Shown: piece after piece, positions 33,061 through 47,200 of the stretch
Numbering within the stretch: position 1 is the first letter of the stretch
Layout of the letters: each line of letters starts with the position of its first letter
NCBI GenBank assembly: GCA_905178155.1
Contig: CAJINV010000003.1
Location: 11,821,105-11,885,104, forward strand
Reading direction: 5' to 3'
DNA from: Amoebophrya sp. A120
Lineage: Eukaryota > Sar > Dinophyceae > Syndiniales > Amoebophryaceae
Length of the DNA: 64,000 nt
The notes under the pieces: model-generated
Databases searched by the model: none
What the model was told of the DNA's origin: nothing
The model's input: the letters and a program-made list of their open reading frames with translations, nothing else
Made by a program: the position numbers and the translations under genes

Positions 33061-36000
33061 GCTCCAGGTCCGCGCAAATCAGTCACGCGCTCTGCCACCA
33101 AGCCCTTTCCTCATCAAAACTTGGCGAACGAATCCTACCGCTCAACCGCGCTCTCCACGAGCTAGCATTAACTCTCGGAGAAAACGCGCCCGCGCCAGCC
33201 CCCGGCATTAATAATCGGGATCTTGACTTACTTTCCTCTCAAGCGGCGCGCGAGCCACTCTTTACGCCGTGCCGAGATGACGCGCCGACACAGTAAATGT
33301 ACGCGCCCCCCGGCCTTAAAGCGGCCCGGCCTGGCGCACGCGCAAAGGAGGGGCGCGGGGGCGGCGGCCGCAGGGGGGTAATACCGGGCGGGACCGGTGT
33401 GCAACCGTGTGCGCGCGGAAGCGGCCGGCTAGGCCGCGGTCTTGCAAAAAGGCCGGCGGGCGCGGAGGAAAGCGCTTGGCGGCGGCGCGACCGGCCCCGG
33501 GCCGTTGGTGAATTCCTCGAGGGTGTCTGGCCGCCTGTATTGGGCCATGTCGTGCTGCGCCGCCGGCTCGCCCGCGCGCTTTTTCCGGGGCGCTTGCTCT
33601 CGGAGGCCGCACTAAATCCCGCCGGCGGTTGGCGCCGATGCTGCCACTCATTCGGGCGCGCAGCAAGCGCGCGGCGTTTCGTGTATCGCCCCACAGCGGA
33701 AGGGCCCTTGCGCTGCGTGCGGTTGGCCCGGAGAAACTCGGGCCGCAAAGCTTGGCGGCGAGCAAGGGGGCACCGCCCAGGTTGTTTGATAACACTGCGC
33801 ACATAGACCCCCAAGTGCGGCGCCCGTATTGGGTGCAGAATCTACTAAAAACGCAAACGATGCAAAGCAGGGCTAGGAGCCGCCTTTCCCGGATTGTTAA
33901 GCCCATTTGCGGTGGGCGGGCACAGGGCGTGCAGAAAAGGAAGGACGGAAACAGCTGCGGCTGGCGCGTCCTCCGCGAGACGCGAACTGAGCAGTCCTGC
34001 GGTAGGCTGCGCATTTACGATCCTGGCCTGTCAAAGGGAAAGGGAAGGACTAGGGGGGGGGGGGTCCACCAAGCAAATCGGACAAAGGAACCAAAGACGC
34101 ACTTTCTGGATGGGTAGAGTAGGGCTGTGATGAGCTAACGTAGCACACTTAGGGGCCCGGTCTACTTTGGACAAGGGCACACACTGGAAGACGATGGAGA
34201 GTGCACTACTTCAATAAAAAACAAAAAAAGTCGAAAAGTGCCAAACTGGAAAAAACTTCTGAAAAACGTTCAGAAAAGGTCGCGCGTGTTTATATCAGTG
34301 GATTGCTCCAGGTCAAAGGCGTTTCATATTGCACACTTTTCCAGCTTGCTAATTTTTTCAGATTTTTCTAAATTCTGAAAAATAATTATTTATTTTTTAA
34401 ATTTGAGAAAAGTAGCAAATGCCTATAATTTACCAGTAATATAATAGGTAAAAAATCTGACACAGTGAGCACTTGGCGCATGCTGTTCATACTATGTGCC
34501 CAATTAGCAAAGTTTCAAGCTCCCACAAAAATACACAAAAAAAAATTGCACTGATCAAAGTTGGCGGAAGTCACTTAAAAGCAGCATGGAAGCAGGTTAA
34601 TATAGGTCAATCTGTATGGTTTTAGCTATTTGCCCTATATTAGAAGCGCGACGCTCCTTGAAATCTGGCAAACATCTCCTGACTTCTTAAATTCAAAAAA
34701 TATTAAAAAATGGGAACTATGAAAAAATGCAAAAAAATCCCAATTTTGCATGCGTGTGAGCCTGCGAATGCGCGGGGTTTGATTGGCCCAGGCCGGGCCA
34801 GATCCGCAGCCGGCTGGTGCCCAGGGGGGGCAAGCGGATGCGCAGGGGCGGGCAGTCTATTGCCCGGGGCGGTCTATGGTTGACCCCTTCGGGGCCATGT
34901 TCGTCGGGCTGGCTTGCCCCGGGGCCTTCTGGCCCTTCCATGGATGCTGGTCGCCCTGCTTTGTGTTGCAGGCTTCTGATCCCAGGACGGCCTGCCCCAT
35001 CGCAGGCATCCTGGTGATTCCGATCCCCGGATCGGGCTTGCAAGATCGGGCGCGGAGCTCGATCTCGATGGGCAGCAGGGAAAGCTGTTCCAGATGCATT
35101 CGTGCTCTGGCCGGTTTTCGTTTTTTCCCCACCCACCCTGCCCTGTTTGTCGTGGTCCTTTTGCTGAGGTTCGTTTCGCAGGACTTGTTGCGCCCCGGTG
35201 GCTTGTCCACCGCGGGGTGCGCAGTGCAGTGCCCTTTGGCAGCGTCTTGGCGCGCTCGCTTTCGCCCGTTTGCGATGTTTTTGCTGGGGCCTTTTGGTGC
35301 TCTCTGGTTTGAGTTTTGCCCCACCGCCGGGACGCGGCTTTGGAGCCGTCCCGGCCTTCGCGTGTTCGCGTTCGGGCGACCGCGACTGCGCTTCGGCGCT
35401 GCCATCGGGCGCTGTGCTTATTCGGGACCAGACGGTCCTGCGGACTGTGCCACGGCTGGAGCCAATAAAAGCTAAGACAATACAGACTATATAGGAAAGT
35501 GATGGGATAATTTGGAGCGTTTAGTCATCTTACAGAGTCAAGCTCCAAAGTATATTAAAGATTTTTCAAAATTCAGGAAATTGCGAAAAATTCCAAAAAT
35601 TCATGAACTACCATAGTGGGCAAATATATCAACGAATATCGGAGATTATGGATTTGCGAAGGTATCTTAGTGCAATGACAAAGCTTGCTGCTGCTGAGTG
35701 TTCGTTATTTAATTGGGCATGATATAAGCTACGGGATCCTGGAAAAGTCCAAAAATTTCGAACGTCAGTTTTACAGAAAATATCACAAAGCATCCTTCCA
35801 GATATGGGCTCATGGATGGCCCAAGGGGCCACAGTGCCAGTTTTTTGCATGTTACAAGCGCAATCTGCCTTGCATGTGTCCCATTTCCGCGCCTCCGTCC
35901 TCGCCTGGCTCTCCGGATCGACGACCCCGCCGCCCTCCTCATCCCTCTTCCCCCCCCCCCCCCCTCTCTCCCGCCGCCGTGCATGGCGAAAAAACTGGCG

Positions 36001-37126
36001 GCGTCGGTGCGGAATCCCAGGAGAGAGGCGTCTTCCGGGTGTCGCCCGCGGTCCGCCGGAAGGGCGGCCTGCGGGGCCCATCCCGCGTGATATCTCGAAA
36101 CGACGGAACCAACCCACAGTCGATAGCGCCGCGCGTAGGTAGCGCGGGGCCCCACCTTGAACGCGGACCGGCATGGCCTTTCCCGTGCATTGTGGATCCA
36201 CTGCTCTCGTCTGGTCGTTTCGTTTCACGTGCGCCGGACGCTATGATGGATTGTCGCTTTTACCTGTTGTACACTGGACACTACTCTCGGTCGCATCAAC
36301 AGAAAGTGGAACGTCGCAAAAGATCGGTGACTGTGTCGGTAACAATAGTGTAGCTGCGAGACAATCAAAGGCAGTGCGTGTACGGCGTGGCGCACTTCGT
36401 GTCAGTACGACGTCGGTGCTTTCTGAATCGAGTCCTTGTCGTGGCGAAAAGAAAGGTCGTGGCTCCAGTCGCCTGTCTCATCATGATCATCTATCCGGCC
36501 CTGTGGTCTTTTGGCGTTTCGTGCAACGGGTGGTGGATTCGTTCTACAGGAGATGCTGCTAGTAGGCGTGTCTTCTTATACTGGCTTGTGATACTTGTGA
36601 CACTGTTGAAAATTCTGGGTGAGCCACCGGATTCTTGCGCTACCTTTGTAAGGTTGATGAGTGACTATGCGCCGCCTGCGGGGGGTGAGGCTAGAGGAGA
36701 GCGAATGTAAAGCACAAGACCTACATAACTCACAAAAAAGTCTTGGCAGTCTTTGGATTTGAGGTGAACAGCTACAGGAATAAAAAGACACCGTATTACT
36801 TTTACGGGAGGCCGCTCCGTGCTTTTCAGGTTGAGGGCTAGTGCTGGTCAGGCGGGATAGATATATTCTTTCTGAAGTTGGCCGGCACGCCGTTATTGGC
36901 AGGCAGGCTTGTACGCAGGGGCACTTACCTAGCAACTGCTGTTCATTGTGCGGCTCATGTAATTTAGATGCGAGGGCACAAGAGACCCCCGGTCGGGGGT
37001 AAAAAAACATACGGTGCGCGGGCAATGAAAACTCGTGCCCACTCTGGATGTCGCAGGACAGGACCGCCGCACGACGACCGGCAGTGAGGATCAAACCTGG
37101 CTGCATGCGCGAGCAGCGACACCCGC
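33061..37126. other. Divergent strand-switch region, compositional mosaic
   Basis: All genes to the left read minus and all to the right read plus. The region alternates GC-rich blocks (about 33240-34020, 34740-35480, 35880-36180) with very AT-rich blocks (34200-34740, 35480-35800). It has a G run near 34054 and a C run at 35950-35964. ORFs here are two-strand artefacts of composition. A plus-strand frame at 36378-36710 has hydrophobic stretches (VACLIMIIYPALWSFGV, FLYWLVILVTLL) and might be a fragment of something, but I cannot support a gene. Promoters for both blocks should lie here. Confidence 0.5.
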
Positions 37127-38240
37127 ATGGCGCCGTCGACGCGATGCGAGGCACGAGGTTCGCCGGGGCTGCGGACGAGGACTGCGGTGTCGCTGTACAT
37201 TGGATCGTCCGCTTGCTCGAGCACGAGCAACAGCGTCGTGCAAGCTGCTGCTCCACCACCACTGCACAGGAAGAGTTTCTTTTCTTATCTCGGCACAACT
37301 GCGGCACTCCACCTGCTAACTGCGCAGGGAATTCTGCAGAGAAGGGAAGAGGCGGGAGTGGGCGTAAGGATCGCGGGAGATGCGCCGGATGCCGACGCTG
37401 TTCTCGGGACTTCTGCAGCATCTGAATACTACAAAGCTTTCGCAGAGGGAGCTCAGCACCTGCTTGCGCGAAAAGATGAGGAGGAAGGACGTTCGGATGG
37501 CGCGGGTGGTTCTCCTGGCGCAGCAGACGCAGCACCGAAAAAGGTTGAAGAAGAGTACGACAGGGCAGACCCTGCGCTCCCGGAAACCAGCCGCGGTCGG
37601 ATGCGTGACCCGCGGGGAGTAGAAGGCACCGGACACGGCAAAGGTGAGAGTGAAATAATTTCGAAAAAGCACTATGGGGAGACATCAAAGGTGGTTACAA
37701 GAAGTTCTCGCAGTACCGGCACAGCGGACGACGAACCTTTCAGTCATGATCCCAACGACAACGCGCCCGCGGACACGCCATCCCCTTTTGCCGCCCTCCA
37801 GGAACGCGAGCGAGAAAGCCGGACGAACAAGCAGCAACTACTAGCAGCCGGAGAGAACGCTGCTCCCGCCCCGCCCGAAACAGCGGAGGCCACCCCTCCT
37901 CCTCCTGCAAAGGCAGCCGCCCTTCCCGCCTCGACGTCCGCCGCGCCGGGGGCGAAGAAAAAGAAGACCACGGAGGCGGCCGAGAAAAAAGCGACGACGA
38001 AACAGAAGGGCGAGGAGGAACGCGAAGCCACGCTGCGGCGAAACCGTGCCCAGGTGCAACTGCTGCACGAGGCCAAGCGCTGCCCGGTCATGTTCGATGC
38101 GGAATACGTGAAGACGCTCAACTGGGGCGGAAAATTCGTCCCGAGGCCGTTGGACCCCCCGGCCAGCAAAGACGGCGCGGACTTTCCGGATAATGAGGTC
38201 CCGGCCTGCCAGAACAGCGAGAAGAACGACCCGTTTGCAT
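37127..38240 (+). CDS. Giant gene, exon block 1
   Basis: First open exon. It has a Ser/Ala/Thr-rich start, a hydrophobic stretch (FSYLGTTAALHLL), then long Glu/Lys/Ala/Pro low complexity with a basic KKKKTTEAAEKKATTK segment. The ordered end (LLHEAKRCPVMFDAEYVKTLNWGGKF) leads to the first introner. The start codon and any upstream exon are unproven. Confidence 0.6.
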
Positions 38241-41200
38241 ATGCAGGGAAAATATTCTTTCGGGGTCGGGATTTCTGGCAGCACGAAAGTTGATTAGCAA
38301 AACAAGATCTGTGAAGATGCTTGTTGAATAGCGGTGGGTCAATTTTTTGTCGTGCTGGGTGGCAGGATTTTGCCACGCGAAGTAGGGTTGTACGTAGAAC
38401 TCGCAGTAAGACTTTTTGATGCGTGTTTGTCCTTCTACAAAATGCCGCCATGCAAGACTCAGCTTGGCAAATCGCTAAGCGCGCCTTTATCCAGACCCAA
38501 TCACGATTTTTGCATTTGATATTGCCGCCATGGTCGCGAATCTGGCTTGGATGCAGAAGCTGGATAGCTGGGTGCGGACCGGGAATGTAGCGGGCGGAAC
38601 GCCAACCTTGTCGACGACACTGGAGAACCAGTGGAAGGTGGACCTGGATACGGAAACGGAGCGGCTGCGCAAGGACGCGAGGGCGGTGCGGCAAAATTTG
38701 CTGGACAAAGTCGTGAACGAAGCCGACGAAAGTCGAAGCGCGGTATGGGGGAGGACGAGCGGAGGCCGGGATAGTCACGTTGCGGTTTTTTGCATACTTC
38801 TGTAGTTGTAGCTCCTTCACAATTCGAGAATTGGCTCCTTTCCTGTGCGTAGGATAAGGGGGGCATATGCCAGCGTCCGCGATGTTTATTTTGTGATGCA
38901 ATTACATACAGAGAAGCCAAGATGTGAATGAAAGTTGTACTTCGGCATGATGTGAAACAAGTAGCAGAGCAACGTAAAGACACCGTGGTAGGATTTTTTC
39001 GTCTCTACATCGGGCGAAAAAGGACGACTGCAAGACGGCGACGGAATTTCAAGGATTGCTCAAGAACGCCAAGGCCTTTTGGGACAAAAAGTAAAGAAAA
39101 ATACGTTTTTTTTTGTGTAGGGTCTTATTTGTTCTTTGTGTAAGTAGTCATGTAGACAGATCAGCATTATTGAACTCAAAGTCGGCGCTTGCAGTTGCAC
39201 AGTGCAAAACATCCACACAGAACCTGATCGTTCTTTAAGTCCAACACCTACGTCTCACCAGGGTCCCGGAGCTGATGGAGAAAACCCCCGAGTCGATCAA
39301 CCTGGATTTCCCCCCCTCGGAGTGGGCCACCATATTTAACCTTCACCCGCTGGAGGGCGCGCACACGCAGCAGGCGCAGGAGGTGGAGAACCTATCTGCC
39401 GAAGACCAGAAAGATTTGGAGCTGCTGGAGGCGCAGGCGGGCAAAACGGTGAAGCGCAACTTCGGTCTCTCCGCGTTTCTGAAAAGGATCCAACCCTCGG
39501 TGGTAGAAGAAGCCGAACCTAGTACTGGCGAGGGGGGGACCACGAGCGGCGTCGCTACTGTAGTATCAGTGCTAGAGCAGATGAAAACATCAACCGAAAA
39601 GAAAAATGGCGGTACTTCTAGGACGAGTGCATCAGCTTCTACTTCTGCGGTTGAAAAAAAACAAGCAACCAGTGCGGACGAAGATATCCTTCTCGAGGAC
39701 ATTCTCCTCGGCGACACGATCGGCGAGGACGGCGAAGCGGTGCTGACAGTCGGGGAGGGAGATGCGTCTAAAAGGGAGGCCAGGGTGGAAAACAGTGCAG
39801 AAAGCACCTCTTCACCCTCGTCTTCAACAAGCTCGTCCTATTCTTCCCTGCAAGCCGCGCCTTCCACGACGCCGGACCCCGAAACCGGTTTAAAAAACGC
39901 AGACGGGAAGAAAGCAGACCACAGCGCAGAAGGTCTGTCTGGACGACGAGAAGAGGGTGACAATTCCGCCGCGCTCCAGGTGCAGGTCGGGGGCAAGCCC
40001 GCGCCGACGTCCGCCGACCCCCAAAAACAGCTGACGTCGGCGTATAACTTCGTGAAAGAGCGGCTGAACCTCGATGCCATTCTATCCTGAGTAAAAACGT
40101 ACCCACGCCAGAGTTGTAATGCAGGTTTGCAAAGACAGGAAGACTTGTAATGCGCATCCCCATGAGAGCCGTTTCCAGTCGTGTTTTGGAATTTGTGATG
40201 CTGTGAACAGGATGAGCAGATGAATCTGTGATGCGGCTGCACTTGCTAACCTGCACTATGTTGCAAAATCCCCATCCTGACTCTGGTGTGGGTACGTTTT
40301 TACTCAGAATACATCCTCGACAAGGGGCGACAGATTATGGCGGCGCGGAAGGAGGCGCGGTGTCCGAAAAACCAAAAAAAGTGGAAAAAAGTCACGGGGG
40401 AATACAGCAGCAAGGTGGACGGGTTCCAGAATAATTTGAAGAAATGGGACTTGGTGGCGAAGAATAATGTGGAGGCTGTGGCGTATGGGACGAGGAAAAT
40501 GAGTAACTTTGAGGCAGGAGTGCATCTTCAAATTGATTTTTACACTTGCATCTAATCCCACAAGAAACGGATTGAAAGTCATTCCCTTTGTCGCTGTGAA
40601 AATGGGACATGTTGGTAAAGACCCCCTCAGAATCTTACTCTTCCTGTTCATATTCCAAGTTCCTTAGCGAATCGCTTATCGGAAACCGATAGCGGAGATC
40701 ACGCGAAGCTCTGGGTCCGGTTGCAGAAGGACACGGGGGGAAATTTGCAGGTACAGGCTGCACGATTGATGTTATTTCGGGACAGCTAGCATGAGGAGGT
40801 CGTTGTTTTAGTTGCATGAGAATCTTCACTGAGGTCGTTGTTTTTATTGCAGAATGAGAGACCACGTCGAAACTGTTGACTTCTTACTGCCATCGCTTCA
40901 CACGACAAAAAAACACAGATTACCCGCGCCAAAGCTATGGAGGTCCTTGCGCCGCTGAAGAGCACGTTTCCTGACTACGTATCGCGTGCGTCAGAGTTGG
41001 ATATCGCGAGCAACCCGAGCTTGGACGAGGAGCGCCAGGATTATAGCACAAGCATGCGGCAAATGCCGGGGACGGAACTGCTGCAACTGCTGGTTGACTG
41101 CAGTGAAAGGAGAAACCACCTCGAGAAGCTGTCGGAAGAATCTCTGACGCTGGTCGCTTTGCAGGAGCTAATCCTGCCACTCTGCATGGCCGGAGCGAGT

Positions 41201-44200
41201 TCTCTGGGTAGCGACTTTCCAACTTTTACCGCACAGAAACAAGTTGCTACCCGCGTGTAGTCAGTACCACTATTGTACTATGCAATCCAAAGATGTTGGA
41301 TCCAGGCACTGTCTCAGTTGCTTTATATCGGAAGCGGTCTGGTGCGGTGGGCCAATAAGAATCCCTATCCGTGAGGACAGATTTTTCATCTAGTCTGTTT
41401 ATTTCTTTGCCTAAAACGACCAATAGTGTGAAGGCTCCATGCGGGGGTCACTTTTTTCCCCTTCACACGCTCGGGGCAGTGCGAGGATCTGGAAAAGATA
41501 AAGAAGAAAGCGCGACAGGCGGCCGACATCGAAATCAATGTGTCCAAAAACCAGGCGAAAATTTTGAGCGCCATCGACTGGGAGCACGGGCAGATTTTGG
41601 ACGAGTACCAGACCCTGTTGAAGGATATCGAAAATGTCAGTTTCGACCGCGTGCACCGGCACTTGTTGCGGGACACGGGAGCGAATCTGTTGCAGCTAGG
41701 AGGTGGTAAGAAAAAGCAGCTGTCAGCTTCTTTAGCGTCCTCTTCTTCTGTGGAAATCTTCGCTCCGGGCCCTCGCGCGGGAGGCGACAAGAAGATTTTG
41801 GAAAATACTCCGGTTCTTTTGCCGCCGAGAACGCCGTTGAAACGGGTGGTCGAGTTTCAATTTGACGTGGAAAAAATTCTTGCCGACAGTGATGAAAAGT
41901 TGCGGCTTTTGGACAGAGAAAACGGGCTACGAGAAGATGAACTGCGGCTGGACCACGCAGCAGAAGATCGCGCAGGTGTTGAAACTTCTTCCTTTCAAAG
42001 TGCTTCGGGCTTGGAAGTGGGAAGCGGCCCGCCGCTTCGGCCCAAGAAAAGCCAACCGGGAATTATACAGGACGCCTTCGACGCCAGTGGGGCGCTGCTT
42101 GAGGAGGGCTCAATGGAGGAGAAAAACAACATCAATCCGGTTGTCCACCAATCTGAAATAGCAAAGCCGAATAGAGTTGGGAGCCTACTGGAAGAAGAGG
42201 AAATCGAAACGACCGAGGCAGAAGCAGAATACGGTGGGATAAAAACAGCAGCGCCAAGACCTTCTACTTCCGGTCCCCCGGGAAGATCATCCCGAGATGA
42301 AACCGCGGGCTCGCTGTCGGACGTGGTTCGGGAAGATGAAAGCAACAACCTCCCGGCCGCCGCCGACCCGGACGACTATTTGCCGACGCCCGAGGAGGAG
42401 GCTGCGGAGATTGTGGAGGGGAATTTCGAGGACATGACGGAGTACGATAAGGCGACAAGTAACCTCTTCGACGTTTCGAAGGACGAAAGCTACGAGCTGA
42501 TAAAACAGAAGCAGCGGGAAAGGAGGAGGGCGCAGCAGAAGGACGGAAGAAGTCAAGATTCTAGAAGTAGTACTAGTGCCAGTGAGGACTCGTCCACTCT
42601 TGATGGAAACACCAATGCGCTGGTTCAAATTGGAACATCAACTACTTCGGCAACAGCAGCAGGCTCTGGAGGTGGTAGAAAAGGCAAGCCGGCAGGCGGG
42701 AAAGGAAAGGACGCAGACGGTGACGAGGAACAAGATTTTGACTCATTAGACGAAGCCGACGACGCAGACCCGGAGGCGGTGAAAGACGGCATCAACCTCC
42801 ACCGCAGCTGGCACACGCTCGTCGAGACCTGGAACGAGTACCACCACGCCCAGGAGAGTTTGGACCGCTTAAAGCGTCGCCACACGCAATTCCAGCAGCA
42901 CGCCGAGGCGCAGGCCAAGCGGTTGGAGGAAAAGGTGGCGGAGATAGAACGAAATTCGGGCGGGGGAGAGCAGGTGGGGGCTGCGGGCAAGGGATCGTTC
43001 TTGCAGCAAGAGGAAGAAGAAAAACCGGTTTTCAAGCGAAGAAAGGCAAAGGACGGCGCGGGTGGCAACGGGAAGAACGAGCAAGAAACGGCAGGAGCTA
43101 GTACAACTGCAGGAGGAGCTGGTAAAAAGAGGTCGTCGTCGTCCGTGACGCAAGCGCTGAATTGGGACTCCAAAATGGATAAATTGCGAAAAGCTTTGCG
43201 CGAGAAGGACCAGGACGCGGGCAAGATTGAGCCCCTGTTAGAAGAATTTCGAAAGACGCAAGTGGAGGACGTGGCGAAAGATCTGCAGGAAAAAGCGAAA
43301 GAAGCGTACGGCAAGATGGTGAAGGTGCTGGACCAGGCCGCGAAGTTGCTCAGCGCGAAGGCGTCCGCGACACAAGAACTGGAGGACTTTCTGAAGACCA
43401 CTCTGTCGCAGCAGTCTTCCAGCAGCATGGCAACCATGGTGGACGCGAAGCACGAACTCGAGTTGCTGCACAAGCAGATCTATCAAATGTAAAAATGTCT
43501 GGGTCTGGAAGAATGCATGCTTGTCATGCTTGTCTGGCATGACTCTTAAATCTGTCATGCACGCTACCCAAGAGCCCCATTTTTCTGTGATGCAGAAACG
43601 CAGTTTGTCATGCAGAATAGGCAACACCTAGAAGCTCAGAAACTTGTCATGCTGAGCCAGCACTTGTGGCCTCATCATGAGACGCCACCCAGCATCACAA
43701 GTTTCCAGACCCAGACAGCTTTACATTTGATAAGATCGCGCGGATGCGGCCCAAGCCGGGGAATATCAAATGTAAAAATGTCTGGGTCTGGAAGATTGGA
43801 ACTTGTGATGCTAACTTTGGACTCTAGAAAAATCTGCAATGCATGACCAGCGACAGGAGTCTACTTTGTGCTACGCGGGGAGGGCGTTTGTCATGCGGAG
43901 TAGGCATCAGGCAGCCCGCTCAAAATCTGTGATGCGCGGTTGTGCATTACAGACATCCTGGGTCATGCAGAACATGCATGACAGATCTCAGAATCTTCCA
44001 GACCCAGACATTTTTACATTTGATAGGGAACGAGGTGCTGCAAAAATCGAAGCGGCCCGTGCTTCTGGCCGCGCAGGCCGCGAACACCAATTTTAACAAA
44101 ATCGGGGCGGAATTGCTGAAAGTGCTCACTTCGATGGACGAAGAAAAGGACACGTTGATGACCCAGGTGAAGGAAGCCGCCCCTGGCGGCGCGGGCTTGT

Positions 44201-47200
44201 CCGTGTCTGGGTGGTACGCGCAACTGCCCAACACCGCTGACTTCGAATCGGCAAACGGGGCGACGTTGCAAGCCTTCCGGAATTTCGAGCACCACCACAG
44301 CCGCGCCCAGCAGTTTGAGGCCAAGTATTGCTTGGTGGTTCCCGTGCTGCGGTCTTTCTACGACCAGGTCACCCCGAAGGAGCACCACGTGTGGCCCGAC
44401 GTGATCGAATTGTCGGAGGAATTGACGCAGAAAGCGGACAGCGTGCGGCGAGCCATTCCCCGGCGGGTGGCCGCGATCGCGCAGCTGGCGGACCGCCGCT
44501 TCGAAATTCCGCAGAACGGGGCGGGGGCGCTGCGGCTGCTGCGCCAGGCCTCGATGACCATGGACCGGATCATCCTGGGCTGGAAAGAAGCGACGAGCAA
44601 GTCGAAGTCGTTCGCGGCCGGCAAGCTGACCGCGCGGTACACCGGGTTGAAGCGCGCGTTCGACGCCAAGCTGTGGCAGTTGGAGGACAGAATATGAGAG
44701 TGCCCAACTCCCCCTCCCCCTCATTTGTAATGCAAAATACCCAGTCCACATCTTGATCTTGCCTCTAAGCACAGTTGGCATCACAAATTTTGGAGCCTCA
44801 AACAGTACCACAATCTGTGTGCAGGTTTGTCATGCGGAGCCCACATTTCTGGCGTTGCTTGTGTTGCTGCTCATGCCATTCAAATGAGGGGGAAGGGGAG
44901 TTGTGCACTGTCACACAGAAACCGGCGGCACTTGAACGCGATGGAGCAGGACATTGAGACGTTTTCCCACGACACGCAGGGGCTTCGCGACTGGGTCGAG
45001 TCGGAGCGGAAACGAGACGAGTTAGACGACGTGATTCGGGAGCAAATGCAGCTCGCCGAGGACCAAGCGGAGCAGAAGGAATTGGAAAAACTCAGTAACA
45101 TCGCGAAGGGCATTATGGGAGCGTCAGCGATTTGAAATCGATAGAAAAAGGCGAGAGAATCTGTCATGCATAAAATGCAAGGCACAGGATTATGTCCACT
45201 GCTGTATTGGAGAGCAGGCTAGTGAGACCGAGTGTGGGCCTGTTTATTGTTGGAGATAGAGCTGCTGAAGTATAGCACTTGTAAAAGCGAAGTTTTCTTT
45301 TCCCAAACAGCGTCACAAATTGGATTCGGGTGCTTTCAAAATTTGTCATGCGCCACTTAGAGCCGGAGCCCCCGGCCCGGGGGCTCAAAGTGGTATCGAT
45401 TCTATGCATTTCGCATCACTTCGACTGTGTCGATTTCACGCCTGGCACTACCATACGCATCGGGGCTGGAAAAAGTGATGCGCAACAAAACGGTGCAACT
45501 CCTGCAGCGGAAAACGAAAAATCCAGCTCCTCCTCTTCCCTTCAGCTGATGACACAACGGAAGATGGGCAGCTTTTTCAACAGAGGCAGTGGTGCAGAAG
45601 AGAAAAAAGAAGACCCAGCTGCTGGTGCAGCTGACGCCGAAGGACAAGTCGCGGCTCCTGCGGCCGCGGGGAATACTAATGCAGAAGGTACTAGTACAGA
45701 ACCAGAAGCTGTAGCTGCCCCCCCTACTACAGAAGCTGTAGCTGCCCCCCCTACAGCAACCACCGGGAAGACGAGGAGCGGCAAAATCGATTTCGAAAAG
45801 GACAAACAAAAGTTGGAACAACAATCTTCGGGGGACAAGGCGCTCGACGATTTGATGGATAAGCGCGCCGACCTGCTGAACATGCCCCACTACCAGCTGA
45901 AGTCCGACGTGGCGCCCAGCCAGACCGGGTTTTACGAACAAATCCGCTACCTGCCGCAAACCTGCAATAAGGCGACCGAAGATCTAGCCGCCCACTACGA
46001 GGGCCTGCGGCGGCTGCCCGGGTTTGAAGCCGGGGGCAAGGTCTCGATGGTCACCGTGGCGTCGCGGAAACAGGCCGTAGAATTCGAGAAAATCTTTGAA
46101 GCCGCCGCCGGGGTGGGCGAGGGGGAGACGCACTTCACCCCACCAGCCGGGTGTTCCGTGTGGACCCCGCAGGGTCGGCAGACCAAATATTTCGTTCCCG
46201 TGTTCTCCTGGCTGCCAGGGGCCGGCGCCTCGTCGGATTTTGAATCGGTGCTGGAAAAGCGACGGAAATCGTCGGCGGAGGGCCGGCTGGACAACATCGA
46301 ACGGTTGTCGAACCGCTACAAGGGCCTGGAGGAGCGACTGAATGCCGGGATTGAAAAGGTGCAGCAATCAGGAATTTCCACCGCGCAACCGTCGGAGAAG
46401 GCGGAGCAGGTCGTCGGCGGCGACAACCATGTCGCGAAAGAGGCGTTGGAGGAAACGACGGCGACGGCGAGGTTACAGACCCAGAAGGAAGCGGTATCGC
46501 AAGAAAAAACTGTAAACTCGTATATGAATATGTACTAGAAAATGTATGTCAGAACCAGAAGTTTTTGTCTTACGACACATGATGCGAGAGAATGGATGTT
46601 TAGCCGTGTTTTAAGGGACTGCCTCGCATGATGGCAAATTTCCTCTTCATGTGGAGCAAACTTGTGATGCAAAAGTGGCAAAATGCTATACCGTGAGTAG
46701 CACAACTTTTTTCGTACGATACGCGGTGAAGACGAATTTTGATAAACTGGTTTCCGAGTGGCTCCGACTCATGCTGAAGAAGGTAACCCGGCTAAACGAC
46801 GCGGTTCGAATTTACACGGACAAGCGGTTTTCGGGCACGACGAGAAGCGCGTTTGCGCCGCAAAGTGCGGACACAGCCTTGTCGGACAGTAAAAAGTTGA
46901 CCAGTTTTCGCCTTGGTTTAGAGCATATGGACGATAAGTTGAAACCCCTGAAAACGCGCGCCAACGTATCCTGCTTGAAAAAGTCCCCGCCCCAGAGTTG
47001 TCATGCAAATCCGGATGATGCTTGAAATGTCTCGCATGCGGAGCCCAATGTTGAGAGCCGTTTTCTCGCGGTGTTTTTGAAGTTGTAATGCTCGAATCGG
47101 CATAATATGCTAGTAGATCATCTGTGACGCCTCTGAACTTGATAAACGCGACTACACTGCGCAACATCCAAACTTGTCCTGCGCGACAGCCAAAGCTTGT

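Noticed and set aside
33239-34117. Overlapping ORFs of 160-230 codons on both strands
   Set aside because: Same compositional artefact; no frame is protein-like or matches the strand pattern.
34717-35494. Long ORFs on both strands at 34.7-35.5 kb
   Set aside because: Conflicting frames in a GC-rich block between AT-rich DNA, with no domain or start context.
36576-37688. 370-codon minus-strand ORF at the start of the giant gene
   Set aside because: Overlaps the plus-strand first exon block antisense, and its Cys/Arg/His/Ser composition is shadow-like. A GGTAAGT on the minus strand near 36930 leaves slight doubt.
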